A stretch of 7,499 nt of DNA from a bacterium (GTDB lineage: Bacteria; Desulfobacterota; GWC2-55-46): the NCBI GenBank assembly GCA_027310325.1, contig DAIDBB010000307.1, forward strand, positions 1 through 7,499, in the 5' to 3' direction. The notes beneath the pieces were generated by a model. It had not been told where the DNA came from, made no database searches, and worked only from the letters and a program-made list of their open reading frames with translations. Positions 1 through 5,403 of this stretch are shown here, piece after piece. Position numbers and translations under genes: made by a program. How positions within the stretch are numbered: the first letter of the stretch is position 1; every line of letters starts with the position of its first letter.

Positions 1-144
1 GCCTTTAACTCTGCGACCCTCGGTACCCCGTTTACGGGGACGCCATCAGATACGACGCTTGCCGACATCTCTGTCGATACCAGCGACGGTAAATTCTGGG
101 ACACTCTGGTCTTCGCGGTTGCAGGCAATATGAACAAGGCCTAG
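1..144 (+). CDS. C-terminal end of a phage structural-type protein (5' end outside the window)
   Basis: The frame is open from the first base to a TAG at 142-144 and gives 47 residues that end in the sequence FAVAGNMNKA. The fragment is rich in Thr, Ser, Asp and Gly with alternating hydrophobic residues, as in beta-sandwich virion proteins, and has no membrane segment. Its position directly upstream of a run of small virion and membrane genes makes a capsid-type protein plausible, possibly the major capsid protein. That is an inference from context only, since no diagnostic motif is present. The next gene starts only 6 bases after the stop, so the two are probably co-transcribed. Confidence 0.6.
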   Translation, partial: AFNSATLGTPFTGTPSDTTLADISVDTSDGKFWDTLVFAVAGNMNKA

Positions 145-150
145 TATACA

Positions 151-351
151 ATGGAATCCAAGCAGACTGGCCAGGTCGTGATAGACTTTGTAAAGGACGG
201 CAATCTGGACTCGGCTGTCTTCGCGGGGGGCAAATCACGATTTAAAATTCAGTGGACTAACGGCGCGCTTTCGACCTCGCAAGTCTCGGCTGTCGTCGAA
301 GGCATAAGGCCTTTGAGGGGCACGCATCCCCTCGAGGGCAGAGCGGCTTAA
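151..351 (+). CDS. small soluble phage protein, function unknown
   Basis: This is a 66-residue protein with no membrane helix or signal peptide. Alternating hydrophobic stretches such as QVVIDFV and SRFKIQW suggest beta strands. The C-terminus is Arg/Gly/Pro-rich. The ribosome binding site is weak: only AAGG near 136, about 12 bases upstream. This suggests coupling to the gene that ends at 144. Its TAA stop at 349-351 is followed immediately by the first box of the leader array at 352. I do not recognise the family. A minor capsid role is possible from position alone. The minus-strand frame over it is a shadow. Confidence 0.55.
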   Translation: MESKQTGQVVIDFVKDGNLDSAVFAGGKSRFKIQWTNGALSTSQVSAVVEGIRPLRGTHPLEGRAA

Positions 352-451
352 GATACATTTATCGCCTGGCGGCGCTCGATCGAGCTCGCCAGGCTGATAT
401 ATGTATCGCGCCGGCGCCTCGATCTCCCGGGACCAGGCAGATAAATATATT
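352..451 (+). promoter_or_regulatory. leader array 1: three GATA-n-TATC boxes at 44-bp period
   Basis: Three 12-bp boxes, GATACATTTATC (352-363), GATATATGTATC (396-407) and GATAAATATATT (440-451), are spaced exactly 44 bp apart with 32-bp GC-rich intervals. Box a pairs with box b, and the stem continues through GCCTGGCG/CGCCAGGC, giving about 19 of 20 pairs with one bulged T. The second interval opens with the perfect palindrome GCGCCGGCGC. The array fills the gap between the stop at 351 and the Shine-Dalgarno AGAGG at 453-457. Array 2 at 4333 has the same design. The structure is seen directly. A role in translation, mRNA processing or protein binding is inference. Confidence 0.8.
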
Positions 452-463
452 AAGAGGTAACCA

Positions 464-796
464 ATGGCCCTATTCGATTCAGTGACGTCTTTTTTCGACA
501 CGGCAAAGCAGGACGTGGACGCCGCCGGCAGCTACGTATCTTCGTTTTTCGACAACATCATGGGAACAGGCGTCAGCTCCCAGGTAGTTAACAAGCCAGA
601 GCAGGCCACGCCGAGCCTTACCAACAGTCTACTCGGCGGCCTTGTCTCCTACTTCACGCAAACGCCGGTCGGGCAGAAGGTAACGAATACAGCGACGCAA
701 CAGAAGGTCGATACGTCGATCCTCGGGATCGTGAAATCTCCCGTGGTCTGGGTCGCCGCCGGGGTTGTCGTCTATCTCCTCTTCTTCAGGAAGTGA
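464..796 (+). CDS. virion-associated membrane protein with a C-terminal anchor (predicted)
   Basis: This is a 110-residue protein. The first 45 residues are amphipathic and helical, with Phe-rich and Asp-rich stretches. A polar Thr/Gln-rich middle follows. One transmembrane helix, roughly residues 91-107 (VVWVAAGVVVYLLFF), ends in Arg-Lys. This C-tail-anchored layout is common among small membrane proteins of tailless phages with an internal membrane, although no specific homolog is recognised. Translation starts at ATG 464 behind AGAGG at 453-457, and the start is preceded by leader array 1, so this gene may be specially controlled or highly expressed. Its TGA lies 2 bases before the ATG of the next gene at 799. 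Confidence 0.75.
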   Translation: MALFDSVTSFFDTAKQDVDAAGSYVSSFFDNIMGTGVSSQVVNKPEQATPSLTNSLLGGLVSYFTQTPVGQKVTNTATQQKVDTSILGIVKSPVVWVAAGVVVYLLFFRK

Positions 797-798
797 GC

Positions 799-1014
799 AT
801 GGCCGACTCCTATTTTTCTAACAATACAGCCGCGCCCTCGGGGGGGCTCTGGCAGTCTTTCGTCAGTTGGTGGAACAAGCCCTGGGGCTCCACGATCGGG
901 GAGGCCGAGACCAATATCATTTCCGGCATCACTCAGCCCCTGATCCCTGTCCTGGTCCTCGTCATAGTAGGCGGTGTCGTCGCCATAAAGATCATCGGTG
1001 AGGTGAAGAAATGA
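799..1014 (+). CDS. small single-pass membrane protein
   Basis: This is a 71-residue protein. A Trp-rich N-terminal half (LWQSFVSWWNKPWG) is followed by one strongly hydrophobic helix at about residues 47-66 (PVLVLVIVGGVVAIKII) and a Lys-rich tail. A GTG at 793 is also possible, but AGGAAG at 787-792 is properly spaced only for the ATG at 799, so I chose the latter. The stop overlaps the next start as ATGA at 1011-1014, which indicates translational coupling. The protein may be a virion membrane protein or a minor coat-like protein. The family is not recognised. Confidence 0.7.
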   Translation: MADSYFSNNTAAPSGGLWQSFVSWWNKPWGSTIGEAETNIISGITQPLIPVLVLVIVGGVVAIKIIGEVKK

Positions 1015-1496
1015 AAACCGTCACGATGACATATTATGCAGCCGGCCAGACTGCGACCGCCGGCAATACGATTATGTACTGGAACGACATGTTCCCGATC
1101 CAGGGCAACCTCTACGGAAAAGCCCTGGCGATTTGGGGAATCGACTGGACGGTCCATTGCTACGCGAATTTTCCGATTGTCGTACCTTATATCGAGGTCG
1201 CAATCTCAAAAGGCGTGCAGCTCTCTAATACAGGCTGGGTCTTTACCTCCGTTAATGCTACTCCGCCGATGGACTATCCGAATATGCTGCTCTTCGATAA
1301 TTTCTGGACGCTCGATGGACGAGGCGGCAGGTCTTGGCCTGACCTTTTCCCTCACGAGACCGAGCAGCGGGACCGCATATTCTTTAACATGTTGATCGAC
1401 AACGGACAGTCTAGCTCTGCAATTAATCCTTCCTACAGGATCGAGATGACGATTCATTGTGAGGACCTGAATAATGTAAAGGCTCAACAGGGGTAA
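1011..1496 (+). CDS. putative virion beta-sandwich protein
   Basis: This is a 161-residue protein without signal peptide or membrane helix. It is rich in aromatic residues and in alternating hydrophobic and polar segments (IDWTVHCYANFPIVV, SYRIEMTIHCED), consistent with an all-beta fold of the size of a single jelly roll. This would suit a vertex, spike-base or minor capsid protein of a tailless phage. That is a fold-level guess with no recognised motif. The start codon overlaps the upstream stop (ATGA) and has AGGTGAAG at 1001-1008. The gene is followed after 3 bases by the next start, so expression is coupled with both neighbours. Confidence 0.65.
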   Translation: MKTVTMTYYAAGQTATAGNTIMYWNDMFPIQGNLYGKALAIWGIDWTVHCYANFPIVVPYIEVAISKGVQLSNTGWVFTSVNATPPMDYPNMLLFDNFWTLDGRGGRSWPDLFPHETEQRDRIFFNMLIDNGQSSSAINPSYRIEMTIHCEDLNNVKAQQG

Positions 1497-1499
1497 ACC

Positions 1500-2006
1500 A
1501 TGGAAAAAATAGGTTCATTAATTTTAATTTTATGTTTCTTCTGGTCCACAATCTGCTATGCGGAACCCGCCGGTAGTGTCGGGGCAGATAACTCCAGGCT
1601 GAATTACAAGGTAGGGACGATCCCGGCAAGGGCGAACGCCTCGGCACCAGCATGGGGAGAAGCGAACTCTGTCCCGCTCTCGGTCGATTTGAGCGGGAAT
1701 TTGAGGACGACGGAACAGTCCTATAATTCTGTCGTCAATATCACTACAAATACAACTACGGTGATCAAGAACGGTACCGGGACCTTTGGCAACATCATCG
1801 TCAACACAGGCGGAACAGCTTCGACTGTCGCTTTTTACTCGATAGCCTCGGGGGGATGTACAGGGACTCCAGTCTCGGGCTATCTCTTTACGCTTCCGAC
1901 TGTTAATCCAGGTGGTATGGCGGTAACCTTTAGTGAATATGGTTTGGGGCTCTGTGCAGTGACGGCTGGCACAGCCGCCGCTAACATAAGCATCCTTTAC
2001 CGATAG
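1500..2006 (+). CDS. virion/fibre-type beta protein carrying a Sec signal peptide
   Basis: This is a 168-residue protein. Residues 1-21 form a signal peptide: a short charged start, the core LILILCFFW, and a likely cleavage after CYA before EPAG. The mature part contains a PAWGEANSVPLSVDLSGNLR segment of the kind seen at the start of many phage fibre or structural proteins. After it comes a Thr/Gly-rich beta domain from about residue 75 to the end (VVNITTNTTTVIKNG ... NISILYR) that resembles small phage decoration domains. Those family resemblances are from memory. The combination with a signal peptide is unusual and suggests export to the periplasm or cell envelope. Two cysteines, in GGCTG and GLCAV, could form a disulfide there. 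Confidence 0.7.
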   Translation: MEKIGSLILILCFFWSTICYAEPAGSVGADNSRLNYKVGTIPARANASAPAWGEANSVPLSVDLSGNLRTTEQSYNSVVNITTNTTTVIKNGTGTFGNIIVNTGGTASTVAFYSIASGGCTGTPVSGYLFTLPTVNPGGMAVTFSEYGLGLCAVTAGTAAANISILYR

Positions 2007-2042
2007 ATTATCAAATCAAAAAAAAGAAGCACAGGAGAAAAC

Positions 2043-2267
2043 ATGAAACCAGGCGCATTGACAACAGAATTCTGGCTCACAACGTTATTCTCGCTCTACA
2101 GCATTTTCGGTGGAGTCATTCCAGCCCCGTTTAACGTAATAATCCCCGGCGTCCTCACCGGTATCTACACGATAGGCCGGACGCTTGTCAAGTCAAACGT
2201 GATAAAGGGGCAGGCCGCGGCTATCCTTAACGAGATAGGGACAAAGGCCGGACTCCCGAACTCCTAG
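2043..2267 (+). CDS. holin-like small membrane protein
   Basis: This is a 74-residue protein with the N-terminal pattern KPGALTTEFWLT, then two hydrophobic stretches (about residues 11-28 and 31-46) and a basic segment IGRTLVKS. The TTEFW...Y..GRTLVK pattern is familiar from phage-encoded holin-type or small membrane proteins in lysis cassettes. A good Shine-Dalgarno, AGGAG, lies at 2033-2037. It is followed immediately by the DUF5675 gene and then by an M15 peptidase, which fits a role in lysis by making the inner membrane permeable. Holin function is inferred from size, topology and neighbours. A structural membrane protein remains possible. Confidence 0.65.
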   Translation: MKPGALTTEFWLTTLFSLYSIFGGVIPAPFNVIIPGVLTGIYTIGRTLVKSNVIKGQAAAILNEIGTKAGLPNS

Positions 2268-2272
2268 AAGCT

Positions 2273-2662
2273 ATGAAAAAACTGACTCTTAAACGGATCG
2301 CACTTTGGCAGGAATGGACCTTTGGGGCCCTTATCGACGATCTGAGACCCTTTGCGGTGACGCTGGAGCTCCCCTGGAAGGGTAACGCCACAGACATATC
2401 GTGCATCCCGGCTGGTACATACGACACGAAAAGGGTGTTCTCCCAAAAGTTTCAAACGGAAGTCTTCGCGCTCCTGAACGTTGAGGGACGCGACAACATA
2501 GAGATTCACGTCGGGAATACAACAAAGGACACTCAGGGGTGCATCCTCATCGGCATGAACTACACCTGGGATGCGCCGGGCATATCGAACTCGAGGATCG
2601 CGTTCGAGAACTTCATGAGGGCATATGGGGACAGCTTCGAGCTCGAGGTGATAAATGGATAG
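2273..2662 (+). CDS. DUF5675 family protein, probably acting at peptidoglycan
   Basis: This is a 129-residue protein matching the DUF5675 pattern along its whole length: EWTFGAL (14-20), TLELPWKGN (30-38), SCIPAGTY (43-50), IEIHVGN (77-82) and DTQGCILIG (86-94). The family is common in phages and prophages near lysis genes, and its activity is not settled to my knowledge. The conserved IH...GN...D..GCI block resembles the His/Cys active-site layout of L,D-transpeptidase-like folds, but only loosely. The gene sits between a holin-like gene and an M15 peptidase, in keeping with a cell-wall role. The Shine-Dalgarno is weak (AGAAG at 2266-2270) and the previous stop is 5 bases upstream, so coupling is likely. 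Confidence 0.85.
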   Translation: MKKLTLKRIALWQEWTFGALIDDLRPFAVTLELPWKGNATDISCIPAGTYDTKRVFSQKFQTEVFALLNVEGRDNIEIHVGNTTKDTQGCILIGMNYTWDAPGISNSRIAFENFMRAYGDSFELEVING

Positions 2663-2804
2663 CGCCCTTTTAAACATCCCATTGCTAATCTTCGCGTGCG
2701 GGATGCTAATCAAAATAGAGCGGAGGCTTTCTAGACTAGAGTTACTCTGCCCTCATATAAAGGACAAAGACCAGGTGAGTCTTTCAGGTCCCGGAGGGTT
2801 TTAG
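2655..2804 (+). CDS. 49-residue membrane-anchored small protein of the lysis cassette
   Basis: ATG at 2655 lies inside the end of the DUF5675 gene (8-base overlap) and the TAG at 2802-2804 shares its last base with the GTG of the next gene, so this short frame fits the operon exactly. AGGTG at 2646-2650 serves as ribosome binding site. The product has an N-terminal membrane segment (LLNIPLLIFACGMLI, residues 5-19), a charged helical stretch IERRLSRLE, and a short polar tail with one Cys-Pro-His. Such N-anchored charged helices occur as holin accessory or spanin-like proteins in phage lysis regions, but I cannot assign a family. Confidence 0.65.
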   Translation: MDSALLNIPLLIFACGMLIKIERRLSRLELLCPHIKDKDQVSLSGPGGF

Positions 2805-3088
2805 TGGATGGGCGACGCAAATTACTTTTATTTGGCGCTCTTGCTGTCGGCGTTATTGCTATCGGAGGTTTCCTTATTGTAAAAGCCCTCGTCCCGGGCT
2901 CCACGATGACGTCATGGTGGAGATCACCCTGGCAGAACGCAAAGGTGGGGGGTGTCTGGAACTCGCTACATCAGATCGGCTGGGCATACGATATAGTTCC
3001 TGTCACGGATTCGAATTACAGGGCGCTGAAGGCCGTTTTCCCCACAGTCCTGAACGAGGGGACTCACTTACACGCACAATGGATATAG
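2804..3088 (+). CDS. membrane-anchored minimal M15-type zinc peptidase (murein peptidase)
   Basis: This is a 94-residue protein starting at GTG 2804 behind GGAGGG (2793-2798). The nearby ATG at 2808 is out of frame. Residues 7-30 form one membrane helix. The rest carries the M15 (Peptidase_M15_3 type) hallmarks in order: WWRSPWQN at 38-45, VGG at 48-50, the zinc motif SxHxxGxAxD as S54-H56-G59-A61-D63, and a closing E85-xx-H88-x-H90 supplying the catalytic Glu and last zinc His. All expected ligands are present in about 60 residues, well below the roughly 110 usual for the domain. The family cleaves D-amino-acid peptide bonds in peptidoglycan. The anchor would place it at the inner membrane facing the wall, or in a virion membrane for entry. 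Confidence 0.85.
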   Translation: MDGRRKLLLFGALAVGVIAIGGFLIVKALVPGSTMTSWWRSPWQNAKVGGVWNSLHQIGWAYDIVPVTDSNYRALKAVFPTVLNEGTHLHAQWI

Positions 3089-3098
3089 GAGGGAACTT

Positions 3099-3281
3099 AT
3101 GAAAAAAATGGTAATCGCCGGTGCCCTGGTCCTGGGGGGATTATATATCCTGGACAAAGTCGTCTCTGCCGGGGTCCTGCCTTCATGGATAGCCTCCCCG
3201 CGTGGCTCTAAGATAGGCCAGAGCCTGAAGGTTATAAACAGCACCTCGAATAAATCGAATCCGTCCTATGTTCCAAAGTAA
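3099..3281 (+). CDS. 60-residue membrane protein, unknown function
   Basis: The start codon follows a strong GGAGGG at 3089-3094, just after the peptidase stop. The product has an N-terminal membrane helix (residues 4-22, VIAGALVLGGLYILDKVV), then a Ser/Gly/Lys-rich polar tail ending NKSNPSYVPK. Topology and size match the other small membrane proteins of the cluster and of virions with an internal membrane. The segment LPSWIASPRGSKIG is faintly like WWRSPWQNAKVGG in the preceding peptidase. I take this as coincidence or a very decayed partial duplication. No family is recognised. Confidence 0.65.
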   Translation: MKKMVIAGALVLGGLYILDKVVSAGVLPSWIASPRGSKIGQSLKVINSTSNKSNPSYVPK

Positions 3282-3302
3282 ATAATTTCATGGCGTCGGC
3301 CC

Positions 3303-4337
3303 ATGATCCCATATAACCGCGTAAAAATCGTTGACATAGGCTACAGGCTAATAGCTCTGGACACGTACCCTGTTATCCCCGTTGAGGAGGCGTATACCTA
3401 CAATAACTCCGTCTATTACAGCCAGGGGGGCCCCACGGTCCTTGCCGATTGGTTGCAGAAAATGGGCCTTCTCGGGCCTGTGCCACCGCCGCATAGCGGC
3501 ATCAACGGTGCGTGGGTAATAAGCCTTGAGACGGACCCGTACGTAAACGGCCCTTCAACGAATTTTATTGACGTTAACGGCAATGTATGGTTGCCGCCGA
3601 CACCACAAAATCCGTCGAGTCCAGGACAACTGCTCAGTTGGGGTGGGTTCCAATGGTACTACTTTATAGGTGACGATATCAGGTCTGATGGATGGTATTA
3701 TGGGAGTCCGGGCAATTACGACGAATGGGATTTCAGGTTCTGGTTTTCAAGGGCTCGGTTCGCGGGAAAAACAGTAAGTCCAGACCTGTTTGCCGATACT
3801 TCCATGCCTTCAGTTTTGACAACCTATACACCCAGGGTCCCTCTTTACAGGGTCATCTCAGCGAACTGGAAATGGGTAACCTCATCATGGCTCGGTAACC
3901 TCATAACGAAGCTCGCTCCGGCTGCAGTATTGACGGTGGCAACGGCCGGGGTAGCGGGGGCCGTGAGCGGAAGCCTCGGCGCTGCGGCCGCGTCTGGAGG
4001 CTATATACCAGAATTTGCCGGCGGCACGGCCATCGAGACACCCTTTACTTCAGGCATGAGCTCGGCTTTAACTCCCGCTGTCACATCGTCCGTCGGGACA
4101 TCAGGCGGCATAAGCGGCGCGTTTAATACAGTAGGCGAGGTCCTTAGCCCTGTCATGAAAGGCATAGGCATAGGGGAGAAGGTCCTTAAGACGGCGGCGA
4201 CGGTCGAGGGCATTCTAGCCGGACAAAAAGGACCCCAGAAAAAGTCCGCCGAGCCGGTCCAGGTGAGTTGGAATTGGCCGCTTATTATAGGCGGTGTCGC
4301 GGTCCTCGGGGCGATAGTGGTTTTAAGGAGAAGATAG
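3303..4337 (+). CDS. large putative spike or minor virion protein with a C-terminal membrane anchor
   Basis: This is the largest gene in the window (344 residues). Residues 1-195 are rich in Tyr, Trp, Pro, Gly and Asn, without Cys, and look like an extracellular or virion-surface beta domain. Residues about 198-232 are Ala/Gly/Val-rich (LAPAAVLTVATAGVAGAVSG), either a membrane segment or a flexible hydrophobic region. Residues 233-315 are low-complexity Ser/Thr/Gly, probably a stalk. Residues about 325-341 form a clear transmembrane helix followed by three arginines. A membrane-anchored spike or host-recognition protein fits this best, but no homolog is recognised. The start has no good ribosome binding site, since an upstream ATG at 3290 is out of frame. 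Its TAG overlaps the first box of array 2. Confidence 0.65.
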   Translation: MIPYNRVKIVDIGYRLIALDTYPVIPVEEAYTYNNSVYYSQGGPTVLADWLQKMGLLGPVPPPHSGINGAWVISLETDPYVNGPSTNFIDVNGNVWLPPTPQNPSSPGQLLSWGGFQWYYFIGDDIRSDGWYYGSPGNYDEWDFRFWFSRARFAGKTVSPDLFADTSMPSVLTTYTPRVPLYRVISANWKWVTSSWLGNLITKLAPAAVLTVATAGVAGAVSGSLGAAAASGGYIPEFAGGTAIETPFTSGMSSALTPAVTSSVGTSGGISGAFNTVGEVLSPVMKGIGIGEKVLKTAATVEGILAGQKGPQKKSAEPVQVSWNWPLIIGGVAVLGAIVVLRRR

Positions 4338-4432
4338 ATTTATCGTCCCGCGCGGCCACGGCCGAGAGCTCGGGGCGATAGATATATCCCGACGTCGGCT
4401 GGTACCGCCGGCACCAGGAAGATAGATATATC
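4333..4432 (+). promoter_or_regulatory. leader array 2: three GATA-n-TATC boxes at 44-bp period
   Basis: Boxes GATAGATTTATC (4333-4344), GATAGATATATC (4377-4388) and GATAGATATATC (4421-4432) repeat at exactly 44 bp, as in array 1, and the array is again 100 bp long. Box a plus GTCCCG pairs with CGGGGC plus box b over 18 positions, with one mismatch and two wobbles. The second 32-bp interval has the perfect palindrome CCGACGTCGG and then the hairpin CTGGTACCGCCGGCACCAG. AAGAGGAGG follows directly at 4433-4441. The GC stems differ from those of array 1 but keep pairing, which points to a conserved structure. Confidence 0.8.
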
Positions 4433-4448
4433 AAGAGGAGGTTTGATT

Positions 4449-4559
4449 ATGGCACGCAAGAAGGCTCACAGGGGGCATAGCAAAAGAGGCGCACACATAG
4501 GGCACGCCAAAAAAGGAAAAAAGACGAGGCGATTCAGACGCAGACTTCTTAACTGGTGA
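4449..4559 (+). CDS. 36-residue arginine/lysine-rich protein, probable genome-condensing protein
   Basis: ATG 4449 has a strong AAGAGGAGG 7 bases upstream. The 36-residue product contains 15 Lys/Arg and 4 His and no acidic residue. Examples are ARKKAHRGHSKRG near the start and KKGKKTRRFRRR at 20-32, and it ends in LLNW. It resembles in size, charge and aromatic C-terminus the J protein of microviruses, which coats packaged single-stranded DNA and contacts the capsid. The likeness is functional, with no sequence alignment claimed. The gene has its own copy of the leader array and is the last plus-strand gene before the convergent minus-strand pair, only 3 bases away. Confidence 0.75.
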   Translation: MARKKAHRGHSKRGAHIGHAKKGKKTRRFRRRLLNW

Positions 4560-4562
4560 CAT

Positions 4563-4745
4563 TTATTTCTCTCGTCGCGAACACTTCAGGAAGAGATCGC
4601 AAATGTCGGCGACGATGAACCCGACGAGGAGAAATAGCTGGAAAAGTATCCCGATCGGAAGTAAGATTACGGCCGTGATGAGAGACAACGCAACAAGAAC
4701 GAGCCCAATGAGAGCCTGGGTAAAAAAGAAGATGATCTTTTTCAT
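4563..4745 (-). CDS. 60-residue two-helix membrane protein
   Basis: The start overlaps the stop of the upstream regulator gene as ATGA (4742-4745), so the two are translated together. The product has two hydrophobic stretches (about residues 4-22 and 25-52) and a basic tail (LKCSRREK). It is encoded on the strand opposite the structural genes, with a DNA-binding regulator, so it is more likely expressed in the integrated state. A superinfection-exclusion or host-envelope role would fit such a place, but nothing in the sequence proves it. The overlapping plus and minus frames at 4603-4872 and 4549-4755 are shadows. Confidence 0.7.
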   Translation of the reverse strand: MKKIIFFFTQALIGLVLVALSLITAVILLPIGILFQLFLLVGFIVADICDLFLKCSRREK

Positions 4746-5269
4746 ACAGCGCCAAATCTCCCGGAAGCCGTCACTCTTGGGAGACCCTTTCCTGCGAGTT
4801 TTTTTCGCCTACGCGATACGATATTACGCACATACCCGGCTTTTAGCCCTAGAGCGTCGGCTATCTCTTTAAGCGTTTTTCCCGCCTCAAGCATCCCGTC
4901 TATCTCCTTACCCCTCGAGAGAAGGGCCTCGGCCCTTTCTTCCCGCCTTATCTCCGCGAGTATCCATCCGGCCTCGTCCCATGTGATCTCGAACTCTCTG
5001 GCGATCGCCGAAGTCACTTTCCGGGGAGGGAGGCCTTTTAATTCTACCGCCCTTGCCGCTATACTTGCCCTCTGAAGGGCCTTTGACGCCTTAAGCGCGG
5101 GTTTATCCGCCTCGAAGCGTCTACGGGCATCGTAGCGCGTTTTAGCCCTGGTCAGGGCCTCTCCCAGGTCCTTAAACGCTTCGGCGAGGATAAAGCAGGT
5201 TTCAGAATCGAGTTCGATTGTCACTTCCGGGCCTGTGAGGCCAGTTTTTCTCGTATCTATCGTCAGCAT
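4742..5269 (-). CDS. phage regulator with C-terminal helix-turn-helix
   Basis: This is a 175-residue protein rich in Ala, Arg, Lys and Glu. Residues 131-153 (KTLKEIADALGLKAGYVRNI and the following VSR) form a good helix-turn-helix, followed by RRRKK. Residues about 72-112 (AVELKGLPPRKVTSAIAREF, ITWDEAGWILAEIRRE) look like a second small helical unit. A partly similar segment occurs in the split gene at 5387-5827 (DALVALGETPKKAVSGANKA). It is the first gene of a minus-strand pair and starts about 100 bp from the dif-like site. A repressor or lysogeny regulator is likely. The start at 5269 has GGAGG at 5281-5285, which is rather distant (11 bases) and can be sealed in a hairpin. Confidence 0.75.
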   Translation of the reverse strand: MLTIDTRKTGLTGPEVTIELDSETCFILAEAFKDLGEALTRAKTRYDARRRFEADKPALKASKALQRASIAARAVELKGLPPRKVTSAIAREFEITWDEAGWILAEIRREERAEALLSRGKEIDGMLEAGKTLKEIADALGLKAGYVRNIVSRRRKKLAGKGLPRVTASGRFGAV

Positions 5270-5278
5270 CAGGGCAGC

Positions 5279-5317
5279 AACCTCCGTCAGGTGAATTTTC
5301 GCTTTTTATCGGAGGTT
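5279..5317 (-). promoter_or_regulatory. inverted repeat that contains the ribosome binding site of the regulator gene
   Basis: AACCTCCG at 5279-5286 and CGGAGGTT at 5310-5317 are perfect 8-bp inverted copies separated by 23 bases. On the minus-strand transcript the downstream arm holds the only Shine-Dalgarno (GGAGG) of the 175-residue regulator. Folding would therefore hide the ribosome binding site. The same repeat could equally be an operator bound as DNA. The repeat is seen directly and its function is inferred. Confidence 0.55.
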
Positions 5318-5375
5318 ATAGGGAGAAGTCAGGCTGTACAGTAGGACAGGGGGAGGTTTTTGCGCCTTCTGCGCG

Positions 5376-5403
5376 ATTTGACATAATATCCATTATGCGA
5401 CAC
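5376..5403 (+). other. dif-like XerC/XerD recombination site A
   Basis: The 28-bp site reads ATTTGACATAA (XerD-type arm, 5376-5386), TATCCA (5387-5392), TTATGCGACAC (XerC-type arm, 5393-5403). Against the reverse complement of E. coli dif, as I recall it, the arms match 10/11 and 8/11 and the centre 5/6, with the proper 11-6-11 layout. Its place in a non-coding gap at the junction between the phage genes and the second element supports use as an integration site. Removing the second element would restore an intact site facing the host flank. Confidence 0.8.

Noticed and set aside
352..451. CRISPR-like mini array (repeat plus 32-bp spacers)
   Set aside because: Repeats are only 12 bp, spacers are self-complementary and share layout with those of 4333-4432, and no cas gene is near; this is a structured leader.
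1036..1395. 119-codon plus-strand frame
   Set aside because: It lies inside the better supported, translationally coupled gene at 1011-1496 in another frame, and is Ser/Arg/Cys-rich like a shadow.
2002..2012. A further GATAGATTATC box before the holin-like gene
   Set aside because: It is a single 11-bp copy overlapping a stop codon, with no 44-bp partners or GC stems; likely chance.
2264..2713. 149-codon minus-strand frame
   Set aside because: It is antisense to the clear DUF5675 gene and the coupled 49-residue gene; a shadow.
3330..3335. TTGACA as a promoter -35 box (also at 6923-6928)
   Set aside because: Both lie within genes and have no -10 box at proper spacing.
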